Source of the DNA: Candidatus Saccharimonadota bacterium
GTDB taxonomy: Bacteria; Patescibacteriota; Saccharimonadia; Saccharimonadales; Saccharimonadaceae
Reading direction: 5' to 3'
DNA length: 32,536 bases
NCBI GenBank assembly: GCA_027451185.1
Contig: DAIDJW010000001.1
Span: 1-32,536 of the forward strand
Positions 1 through 5,410 of the stretch are shown here, piece after piece (position 1 is the stretch's first letter; each line of letters begins with the position of its first letter). Below the pieces are notes generated by a model. It was not told the DNA's origin. It did no database searches and saw only the letters and a program-made list of their open reading frames with translations. Made by a program: the position numbers and the translations under genes.

Positions 1-160
1 GACAAACAAGCGCGCAATTTTCGATCTGTTGTCCGAGTACAAATCGCTGCTTCTTTGGAAACGTATTCGCTTTCTCGAACAGCCACAAGGTTATCTCAAG
101 CATTTTTGTATGAATAATGAACTCGTCTGATTTTGCGGTGGGCTTGAGTTGTTTTGCCAT
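1..160 (-). CDS. avd: Avd-like four-helix-bundle accessory protein of a diversity-generating retroelement (3' end cut by window edge)
   Basis: Only the first 53 codons are present, read from ATG at 160 toward position 1. The peptide starts MAKQLKPTAKSDEF and continues with WLFEKANTFPKKQRFVLGQQ and IENCALVC. The FPK..RF.LGQ.IEN pattern after a W-L-hydrophobic helix is the signature of the first helices of Avd (bAvd) and related four-helix-bundle proteins, which form a pentamer that binds the DGR reverse transcriptase and template RNA. An AGAAAGG stretch about 10 nt upstream could be the ribosome site, and a TATAAT lies at 181-186 on the same strand. It sits 131 bp downstream of the stop of a pilin-anchored protein with a DGR-type C-terminus, which fits the target-avd-TR-RT order of many DGRs. 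A plain four-helix-bundle (23S intervening-sequence) protein is the alternative; the neighbour makes Avd more likely. Confidence 0.75.
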   Translation of the reverse strand, partial: MAKQLKPTAKSDEFIIHTKMLEITLWLFEKANTFPKKQRFVLGQQIENCALVC

Positions 161-180
161 CGGCAAAAGGCCTTTCTTGG

Positions 181-186
181 ATTATA
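181..186 (-). promoter_or_regulatory. Possible -10 box for avd
   Basis: Read on the minus strand this is TATAAT, 20 nt before the avd start codon. No convincing -35 lies 16-18 bp upstream (TCGTAA at 204-209), so transcription from the target promoter is equally possible. Confidence 0.3.
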
Positions 187-230
187 TCCAGTGCATAGTG
201 TCGTTACGATCGAGAAAAATAATTCACTTC

Positions 231-250
231 GTAAGCCCTGTCGGGCTTAC
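231..250 (-). promoter_or_regulatory. DGR-type target-recognition hairpin downstream of the variable region
   Basis: Perfect inverted repeat: GTAAGCCC (231-238), four-base loop, GGGCTTAC (243-250). On the coding (minus) strand the loop reads GACA, which fits GRNA. In the Bordetella phage BPP-1 DGR and other systems, a hairpin or cruciform with a stem of about 8 bp and a GRNA tetraloop just downstream of the variable region is needed for efficient retrohoming. It lies 41 bp past the target stop codon and before avd. There is no T-run after it, so it is a poor intrinsic terminator. Its function here is inferred from position, stem length and loop sequence. Confidence 0.65.
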
Positions 251-291
251 CTAAGAACAAAGGGACAAAGCTGAAAGAGTCAAAGTCTGTA

Positions 292-1509
292 TCACCGCGA
301 GACACGGAACCCGAGGATGCTGCCCGTGCTGCCAGGCGAATTGCTCAAAGCGAGCGCCCAGACACCCGCAGCGCTGCCGCCGTTCCAGTAGTCGCTGCGG
401 AAGAAGCCGCGGACACCTGTGTCATTGCTAGCTGAATACAGTTGGCCAATACCTTGACCCGAGTTCCAACCGCTGGCAGATGGAATTCCGTACGATGGGA
501 ACGGATTAGGTGATAGGCTGCCGGTACCAGGGACACTGTTCCACTGTCGCCAGCCGAAGCCCGCAGCGCCTGGTTGGCCACCGGTGGTCGTGCCACTCGT
601 CCACTGCCAGACGTTGCCCGCCATATCCCAAATGACATTGCCGTTCGTTAAGGTGAGTGTGCGACGTTGATTACCACCCGTATTTGTTTCGCCGTAGTAA
701 CCGTTGCTATCATTAGTATCAGCCGCTAACGCATTAGCTGGGGCATTGTCGTTGTGTCCAGAATAGATATAGCCGCTTCCAACACTGCCACCAGACCAGT
801 TGCTGGCAACACTAGTAACGTTCTGTGCAATAGTGAGCCATTCGGCTTCGGTGATGAGATGGCAACCAGAACAGGCAGCTGCTGACGTAGAGATAGCTGT
901 TGTTTGGGAGATATTTACCCAGGGCGAACCAGCTGCGGTCGATACGGCGTTACCACTGCCATCGTTCTTAGCGTCATACTTCATCACACAGAAGGCATTA
1001 GTACCGTAAAGGCTGGAGCCAGGCACGACGATGTACCCAGTTGGACACGAAGAGCCGTCTGCCAGCGTTGTCGGTGCAGTTCCCGTGTGTCCTGGACATG
1101 GGCCAGCTGTTGGGGTACCACCAGTCGCGACAGAGTACGAGGCAGTACTAACCGTAGCGGTCAGACAATAGGTTTGTGGGCTGACGGTGGTGTTCGGCGT
1201 GTACTGATAGCTAGTGCTGCCAGAGTTTGTCAGGCCAGCGGTAGCGAGGTCTGGAGGGACTTGGTCGCTATTAGTAGCAGTGTAGATAGCGATCTTTTCT
1301 CCTGCCTGCTCAGCAGCAGACTGAGCTGAGGCAATGTTGGCTTTCGCAGTAATACCGTTGTAAGCGACAACGGTGATAGCCGCTAGGATGGCAATGACGA
1401 CAATAACGATGAGGAGTTCGACGAGGGTGAAGCCAGGTTGTCTACTGCGCTTTGGTGGATGTCCGCGCAGTGAAGCGTCGCCCTTGAGGATGAGGTTAAC
1501 AACAGCCAT
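292..1509 (-). CDS. Pilin-anchored DGR target protein with FGE/C-type-lectin-like C-terminal variable domain
   Basis: 405 residues. Residues 1-26 form an unusually long prepilin leader ending at G26^FTLVELL (mature Glu5 is E31), followed by a hydrophobic helix to about residue 50, so the protein should be processed by prepilin peptidase and held in the membrane or a pilus. Residues 50-150 are a Thr/Ser-rich pilin-like body with cysteines. From about 205 (ITEAEWLTIAQNVTSVASNW, later WDMAGNVWQW) the fold matches formylglycine-generating-enzyme/CLec domains used by DGR targets. The C-terminus ends ILGFRVSR, the usual end of a DGR variable region. Residues 369-399 are rich in NNC/NNT codons, as expected from AAC/AAT codons mutated at adenines. 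The ATG follows a (CT)9 tract with no Shine-Dalgarno site; no better start precedes the leader. It is likely a surface ligand-binding protein under diversification. Confidence 0.85.
   Translation of the reverse strand: MAVVNLILKGDASLRGHPPKRSRQPGFTLVELLIVIVVIAILAAITVVAYNGITAKANIASAQSAAEQAGEKIAIYTATNSDQVPPDLATAGLTNSGSTSYQYTPNTTVSPQTYCLTATVSTASYSVATGGTPTAGPCPGHTGTAPTTLADGSSCPTGYIVVPGSSLYGTNAFCVMKYDAKNDGSGNAVSTAAGSPWVNISQTTAISTSAAACSGCHLITEAEWLTIAQNVTSVASNWSGGSVGSGYIYSGHNDNAPANALAADTNDSNGYYGETNTGGNQRRTLTLTNGNVIWDMAGNVWQWTSGTTTGGQPGAAGFGWRQWNSVPGTGSLSPNPFPSYGIPSASGWNSGQGIGQLYSASNDTGVRGFFRSDYWNGGSAAGVWALALSNSPGSTGSILGFRVSR
300..411 (-). other. Putative DGR variable region (VR)
   Basis: Covers codons 367-402 or so of the target gene. 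The codon run for FFRSDYWNGGSA is TTC TTC CGC AGC GAC TAC TGG AAC GGC GGC AGC GCT: all but TGG end in C or T, as expected if the template repeat carries AAC/AAT. The same holds for GGC AGC, GGC AGC ATC CTC just before the GFR end. In related targets the corresponding stretch is Asn-rich (pattern ALNLNN, NTNNNIGFR). The exact limits cannot be set because the template repeat is outside the window. Confidence 0.6.
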
Positions 1510-1510
1510 A

Positions 1511-1528
1511 AGAGAGAGAGAGAGAGAG
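1511..1528 (-). repeat. (CT)9 dinucleotide tract next to the target start codon
   Basis: Nine AG units on the plus strand (CT on the coding strand), ending 1 nt before the ATG of the DGR target, and followed outward by further AG-rich sequence. It occupies the place where a Shine-Dalgarno site would be. Such tracts can change length by slippage; here length would alter the leader, not the reading frame. Confidence 0.9.
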
Positions 1529-1889
1529 AAGAGTTGCTAGTTTTATGAATCGTTGTGTAATTAGTGAAATTTCCACCGTTTTTACTAAAATTCATACGAC
1601 CGTACTTTCTTCTCTAGCTATATTAAATATGTCTAGTGGCAGTATACCATAAGCTAAATATAGCGTACAAGATATCCAACCAACGGACGAAAAGTCGGGC
1701 AGTTCGGCTTCATAAATATAGTTATGTGTAGTGCGGTTCACTAGGGGCGTGGGGATTCGTTCTTCCACCTCACGACCCCGTGAGTTCACGTTTGACAATC
1801 AATCGCCATCGGAACATCGCTCTCAAACTACCGCTGGCAGTTTTCGCCCCCTCATGTCACTCGGGTATTAGAATCGCTCAACCCTGAAT
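1529..1889. other. Long intergenic region between DGR target and tRNA-Gln
   Basis: About 380 bp without a convincing gene. It holds the likely promoter of the DGR target (1641-1670) and about 110-125 nt of its 5' leader. From about 1680 to 1889 I see no gene, repeat or strong hairpin; the small open frames there have no ribosome site or recognisable motif. Confidence 0.6.
1641..1670 (-). promoter_or_regulatory. Promoter of the DGR target gene
   Basis: On the minus strand: TTGTAC (-35, 1665-1670), an 18-bp spacer, and TATACT (-10, 1641-1646) preceded by TGG, i.e. an extended -10. Transcription would start near 1634, giving a leader of roughly 125 nt that includes the CT tract. Confidence 0.5.
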
Positions 1890-1927
1890 CAAGAAAATAG
1901 ACCCGCAGAAGCAGGTCTATTTTCTTG
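1890..1927 (-). terminator. Terminator/processing stem after tRNA-Gln
   Basis: A stem of at least 14 bp: CAAGAAAATAGACC (1890-1903) pairs with GGTCTATTTTCTTG (1914-1927). On the minus strand it follows the tRNA directly and overlaps its CCA end. The T-rich 3' arm fits an intrinsic terminator. Confidence 0.65.
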
Positions 1928-1999
1928 GCTGGGGATGAGGGATTCGAACCCCCGATCCTGGGACCAGAACCCAGTGCCTTACCGCTTGGCCAATCCCCA
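1926..1999 (-). tRNA. tRNA-Gln (anticodon CUG)
   Basis: The minus strand folds as a cloverleaf: acceptor TGGGGAT/ATCCCCA, D-stem GCC/GGC, anticodon stem CTGGG/CCCAG with loop TTCTGGT (anticodon CTG, reading CAG), T-stem GGGGG/CCCTC with loop TTCGAAT. Discriminator G is at 1929 and an encoded CCA at 1926-1928. The 5' U of the acceptor fits bacterial tRNA-Gln. Confidence 0.92.
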
Positions 2000-2065
2000 G
2001 TATTTGGTCTTGAGGAATTGTAGCAAAAAAAGCTAATTTTCTCAAGCTGGGCTTCTTAGTCACTA

Positions 2066-2094
2066 TTGACTTTTTTAAAATAATATAGTATAAA
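2066..2094 (+). promoter_or_regulatory. Sigma70-type promoter of the orphan gene at 2163
   Basis: TTGACT (2066-2071), 17-bp spacer, TATAAA (2089-2094). Transcription would start near 2101 and give a leader of about 60 nt carrying an AAGGG ribosome site. Confidence 0.6.
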
Positions 2095-2162
2095 TTGTCT
2101 ATTCCCGTAGCCACTCGAGAAAGTTCCCTAAACCCATCACACCAGCCACCGAAGGGTGTAAC

Positions 2163-2630
2163 ATGTCTCTCGCGAACGAGAAAAACCCATTACATGCCAG
2201 TGCGTTGCGCTTGCGCGACCTGACGGTCGGACGGCACATCATCGCGTTCAACATCGACCTCGGTATCATGGGCGAGTACATCGTCATGAGCCGGCCGTTT
2301 GTCGGCGACGGCATGTTCGGTCGCACCACCATGGTGAGCCTGCGAAACACACAGACTGGTCTCGCAGACTCACACTACACCGAAGACCTCGGTGTCACGA
2401 TGTATCTGAGCGACGACGAGCAGCCGAACAACTACTGGAACTCCGTCAACTTCACGATCGACCACCGCAAGCGGCACCTGCTGCCGAAGCCGTTGATCGA
2501 CTCGGGCACAGGCATCGACGACCTGGAGACTAGGATACTACGCCGTATCCTGACCGATTCCTCCGAGGAGTACGCGGCCGACGTGGAGGCGATGGACCGA
2601 CTCTGGCGGGCACTGGAGGCGATGGAGTAG
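2163..2630 (+). CDS. Hypothetical protein, GC3-rich orphan gene
   Basis: 155 residues, not recognised. No signal peptide, membrane segment or cysteine cluster is visible. The N-terminal half (about 20-110) looks like a beta-rich soluble domain, with MYLSDDEQPNNYWNSVNFTI near the middle; the C-terminal 45 residues are acidic and helical (DDLETRILRRILTDSSEEY). The start is supported by GAAGGG 7 nt upstream. The gene is a self-contained unit with its own -35/-10 promoter and a long GC-rich hairpin after the stop. Codons end overwhelmingly in G or C, unlike the neighbouring housekeeping genes, which suggests separate origin or high expression. The coding status is well supported by codon bias and signals; function unknown. 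Confidence 0.75.
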   Translation: MSLANEKNPLHASALRLRDLTVGRHIIAFNIDLGIMGEYIVMSRPFVGDGMFGRTTMVSLRNTQTGLADSHYTEDLGVTMYLSDDEQPNNYWNSVNFTIDHRKRHLLPKPLIDSGTGIDDLETRILRRILTDSSEEYAADVEAMDRLWRALEAME

Positions 2631-2650
2631 CAAGGGGCACCGAGCCCGCT

Positions 2651-2704
2651 GAAGAGACCCGCCGAGTCTACACTCGAGCGCGAGTCCTTCGGCGGGCTCT
2701 CTTC
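2651..2704 (+). terminator. Large hairpin after the orphan gene
   Basis: GAAGAGACCCGCCGA (2651-2665) pairs with TCGGCGGG-C-TCTCTTC (2689-2704), about 15 bp with one bulged C. An inner stem ACTCG/CGAGT sits within the loop. No T-run follows, so it may be an RNA-stabilising or Rho-assisted end. Confidence 0.55.
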
Positions 2705-2731
2705 ATATCTAAGGCCACGGCCTCGCAAGCC

Positions 2732-2760
2732 TTGCCATAAGCGACCATTTTAGGTATAAT
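2732..2760 (+). promoter_or_regulatory. Strong promoter of the 30-residue protein gene
   Basis: TTGCCA (2732-2737), exactly 17 bp, TATAAT (2755-2760). Transcription would start around 2767, leaving a short leader with GGAAG before the ATG at 2790. Confidence 0.7.
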
Positions 2761-2789
2761 TACCCGAGTATTTAAAGATTGGAAGTAAG

Positions 2790-2882
2790 ATGGCTAAACA
2801 TAAAAGTTGGCACGGCGCCGACATCAAACGCGCCCGCACCAAGAAACTTCGCGCCGAAAAGCGTCGCAAAAACCGCGCCTAG
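2790..2882 (+). CDS. Very small basic protein, 30 residues
   Basis: ATG to TAG encodes MAKHKSWHGADIKRARTK followed by KLRAEKRRKNRA. About 13 of 30 residues are Lys or Arg and there are two His. It has a near-consensus promoter, a GGAAG ribosome site 4 nt before the ATG and an intrinsic terminator 6 nt after the stop, so it is a complete monocistronic unit and likely highly expressed. Composition resembles small ribosome-associated proteins (for example bTHX or AURKAIP1-type tails), but I cannot assign a family. RNA or ribosome binding is an inference from charge alone. Confidence 0.7.
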   Translation: MAKHKSWHGADIKRARTKKLRAEKRRKNRA

Positions 2883-2888
2883 CGGGTG

Positions 2889-2917
2889 AATATGGTCCAA
2901 GCGGGCCATATTTTTTT
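2889..2917 (+). terminator. Intrinsic terminator of the 30-residue protein gene
   Basis: AATATGGTCC (2889-2898), loop AAGC, GGGCCATATT (2903-2912), running into a seven-T tract (2911-2917). It overlaps the stop codon of the convergent glycosyltransferase. Confidence 0.85.
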
Positions 2918-3923
2918 AACTACTCGTCTGGTAGTGAATAACCTGCAGTAAATCGTCAACTGATTCGCCAAGGGTGAAGTTATCAACAGCGTCGTCGCGC
3001 TCTTTTTTAGTAACTGCGCCAAGCGCAACAGCTTGTTTGATACCTTTAATCAAAGCTAATGGACTACGCGGCGCAACCAAGGTTAGCAGGCCGCAATTAG
3101 TTTCCGGCACTCCGCCAACGTTACTAGCAATAACACGGCAGCCAGCGTGCTGAGCCTCTACCGACAGCATACCAAACGACTCGGCAACCACAGACGGCAT
3201 CAACAGTATGTCGCTACTAGCAAGCAATTGCGACATAGCGGCAACGGTTTTCTGGGCCGGAATCATTTTCGCGTACGGATAGTCTTTTAACATACGTGCG
3301 ATTTCTCTGCCGACTTCAGCGTGTAGACCAGCCGCTACGATAGTCGTGCTGAAACCATTGCGCCGCATCTCTGGCTGATGCATCATTTCAAGCAGCGTAT
3401 AAATGCCCTTTTCGGGATGAAGGCGCCCGGCGAACACTATACGAGTCTTTTTAGTCGGCTTCGATCGCTTGACGTTACTGAATACCGGATCGGCGAATGG
3501 CAGCACGACGTTGATTTTGCTATATGGGACGTCAAGATACAGTGCCCAATTTTGACCACTATAAACACTGGTAGCGATAATCGTTTTACCCATGACGAAT
3601 CGTTTGTACTTTTCGCGATCGGTCGCTCCCGATACGGGACAATGAAAAATAATTGCTGCCTTGTTTTTTGTTGGAACGGGGTAGGCTTCGTTCACGAATA
3701 TGACCGTACCTGGTAATCCACTAATCGCCTCGGCATTCGGCAACGACAAAAAAGGAATATCGCGAAAATCTTGGCGACCGTCTTTCAGACCGTGCCCGAT
3801 AGTTACTACCTGAACGTCAATACCGCGACGCAAGAGCTCGCGAATCTGTCCAGCGGTATAAGTTTCTGATCCGCCGGTACCAGCCAGCATCGGCGCACCA
3901 GGTGGCCATACGAATGAAATCAT
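2916..3923 (-). CDS. Glycosyltransferase family 4 (GT-B fold)
   Basis: 335 residues from ATG at 3923, chosen because AAAGGAGGAGACAGT precedes it, a textbook Shine-Dalgarno site; an in-frame ATG 30 nt upstream lacks one. The N-terminus has the GT4 acceptor-side loop APMLAGTGGSETYTAGQIRELL. The donor domain starts near 160 with VFAGRLHPEKGIYTLLEMM, and the C-terminal E-x7-E motif is in ESFGMLSVEAQHAGCRVIASN, the nucleotide-sugar phosphate/ribose site. It likely transfers a sugar from a nucleotide donor to a cell-envelope or exopolysaccharide acceptor; donor and acceptor are not predictable. It is monocistronic, facing away from the helicase gene. Confidence 0.88.
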   Translation of the reverse strand: MISFVWPPGAPMLAGTGGSETYTAGQIRELLRRGIDVQVVTIGHGLKDGRQDFRDIPFLSLPNAEAISGLPGTVIFVNEAYPVPTKNKAAIIFHCPVSGATDREKYKRFVMGKTIIATSVYSGQNWALYLDVPYSKINVVLPFADPVFSNVKRSKPTKKTRIVFAGRLHPEKGIYTLLEMMHQPEMRRNGFSTTIVAAGLHAEVGREIARMLKDYPYAKMIPAQKTVAAMSQLLASSDILLMPSVVAESFGMLSVEAQHAGCRVIASNVGGVPETNCGLLTLVAPRSPLALIKGIKQAVALGAVTKKERDDAVDNFTLGESVDDLLQVIHYQTSS

Positions 3924-4011
3924 ACTGTCTCCTCCTTTATAATTAAAGACCAAAGTAGTTAAGAAGACGAATGTGCTAAAGAGGCATCCTTAAGATAATC
4001 TAGCTAATGTT

Positions 4012-4020
4012 ATTATATCA
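4012..4020 (-). promoter_or_regulatory. Extended -10 promoter of the GT4 gene
   Basis: On the minus strand TGA precedes TATAAT (4012-4017). The predicted start near 4005 gives a leader of about 80 nt before the strong ribosome site. Confidence 0.4.
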
Positions 4021-4033
4021 TATATCTTAATAC

Positions 4034-4062
4034 TGGACAAATAATATCACTTGTGCTATACT
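4034..4062 (+). promoter_or_regulatory. Promoter of the DEAD-box helicase gene
   Basis: TGGACA (4034-4039), 17-bp spacer, TATACT (4057-4062) preceded by TGC (extended -10). The start site near 4069 rules out the in-frame ATG at 4051 as initiator and predicts a leader of about 105 nt. Confidence 0.6.
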
Positions 4063-4114
4063 AAACGCATTGCATCCGAATGGATACCGTCTCTATATAA
4101 ATATAGATATCAAA

Positions 4115-4153
4115 ATGGTTCTCGCTGTTCGACTGCAGCCATATTATATCTAA
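4115..4153 (+). other. Short upstream open frame in the helicase leader
   Basis: ATG to TAA, 12 codons (MVLAVRLQPYYI), wholly inside the predicted 5' leader and ending 20 nt before the helicase start. It has no ribosome site, so whether it is translated is uncertain. Confidence 0.2.
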
Positions 4154-4173
4154 ACAAGAAAGAATCTATAACT

Positions 4174-5391
4174 ATGCCAAATTATCATTCTGGTGGCCAC
4201 CGAAATGGCCGCCCACAGCGTGCTGGTGTGCGCTCATTTTCACCAAAACCAGGCCGTTCTAACAAGGGTCGTGGTGCTTATATTCACCCCAGTAAATTTA
4301 TTAACAAAGCGGTCGCGCCCGCCGAAGAGGTGATTTATCAAGCAAGCCATACTTTTAGCGACTTTGCATTCAGTCCAACCCTGAAACACAATATCGAAAA
4401 CAAGGGTTACGTCACGCCAAGTGCTATTCAAGACCAGGCGATGCCGTATATTATTGATGGCAAAGATGTTATTGGCCTGGCTAACACCGGTACCGGTAAA
4501 ACGGCAGCCTTTCTGTTGCCAATCATGGAGCGTTTAACGGGCATTACCGTTAAGCCAACCGTACTAATTATGGCGCCGACTCGCGAACTAGCTCAGCAGA
4601 TTAACGAGGAATTCCGTGACTTTGCCGTTGGACTGAGTTTGTTTTCAGCGATTTGCGTTGGTGGGGCCAATATTGACCGCCAGATTCGCGACCTGCGCCG
4701 CCGTCCAAATGTCATCATTGGTACGCCGGGCCGCTTAAAAGACTTAATGAAGCGCGGCGAGTTGAAGCTACGCGATATCTCAGTCTTGGTGCTCGACGAA
4801 GCCGACCGCATGCTTGACATGGGCTTTATCAACGACATTCGAATGATTGTTGGCGCCACGCCAGCCGATCGCCAGACGTTATTCTTTAGCGCGACAATTA
4901 CACCGTCAATTCGGTTGTTAGTGCAAGAATTTTTGAAAGACCCAGTTGAAATCCAAACTCGTACCGCTGAGACCAGCGAACATGTCGAACAGGATGTTAT
5001 CGAAGCCTCAAGCAAAGAGGAAAAACTGGAAAAGTTAACCAAAATGCTTAGCGAGGAAGAGTTTAGTAAGGTCCTAGTTTTTGGCGAAACCAAATACGGT
5101 GTCCAGCGCTTGTCGGACCAGCTCGAAAAATCCGGCTTTAAGTCGGTCGCCATTCACGGCAACAAGTCGCAATCACAGCGTCAGCGCGCTCTGAAGTCGT
5201 TTAAACAAAACGAAGCCCAGATTATGGTCGCCACCGATGTCGCCGCTCGCGGTTTGGATATTCCAAACGTTAGCCACGTGATTAACTTCGACCAACCAGC
5301 TACTTACGAAGACTATATTCACCGTATCGGCCGAACCGGCCGCGGTAGTGCCAGCGGTAAAGCTTACACATTCGTAGCACCACGCCGCTAA
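4174..5391 (+). CDS. DEAD-box ATP-dependent RNA helicase
   Basis: 405 residues from ATG at 4174, chosen because the promoter lies downstream of the earlier in-frame ATG (4051). Residues 1-50 are a basic Gly/Arg/His-rich tail, typical of RNA-binding extensions, here at the N-terminus. Core motifs in order: Q motif (FSDFAF...AIQDQAMP, 61-91), Walker A ANTGTGKT (103-110), PTRELAQQ (135-142), TPGRL (184-188), DEAD (208-211), SAT (239-241), VATDVAARGLD (352-362), HRIGRTGRG (383-391). The protein ends right after the second RecA domain, without a C-terminal extension. It should unwind short RNA duplexes during ribosome assembly or mRNA decay. The long leader resembles cold-shock helicase genes, which is only suggestive. 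An rRNA methyltransferase follows after 19 bp. Confidence 0.92.
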   Translation: MPNYHSGGHRNGRPQRAGVRSFSPKPGRSNKGRGAYIHPSKFINKAVAPAEEVIYQASHTFSDFAFSPTLKHNIENKGYVTPSAIQDQAMPYIIDGKDVIGLANTGTGKTAAFLLPIMERLTGITVKPTVLIMAPTRELAQQINEEFRDFAVGLSLFSAICVGGANIDRQIRDLRRRPNVIIGTPGRLKDLMKRGELKLRDISVLVLDEADRMLDMGFINDIRMIVGATPADRQTLFFSATITPSIRLLVQEFLKDPVEIQTRTAETSEHVEQDVIEASSKEEKLEKLTKMLSEEEFSKVLVFGETKYGVQRLSDQLEKSGFKSVAIHGNKSQSQRQRALKSFKQNEAQIMVATDVAARGLDIPNVSHVINFDQPATYEDYIHRIGRTGRGSASGKAYTFVAPRR

Positions 5392-5410
5392 ATCAAGTAC
5401 AATTAGGGTA

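Noticed and set aside
1592..1798. Minus-strand 68-codon frame in the intergenic region
   Set aside because: It overlaps the target promoter, has no ribosome site, and the composition is not protein-like for this genome.
2099..2350. Minus-strand 83-codon frame opposite the orphan gene
   Set aside because: The plus-strand frame has the promoter, ribosome site, codon bias and terminator.
4051..4173. N-terminal extension of the DEAD-box helicase from ATG 4051
   Set aside because: The extension contains the -10 box and does not resemble helicase sequence; start moved to 4174.
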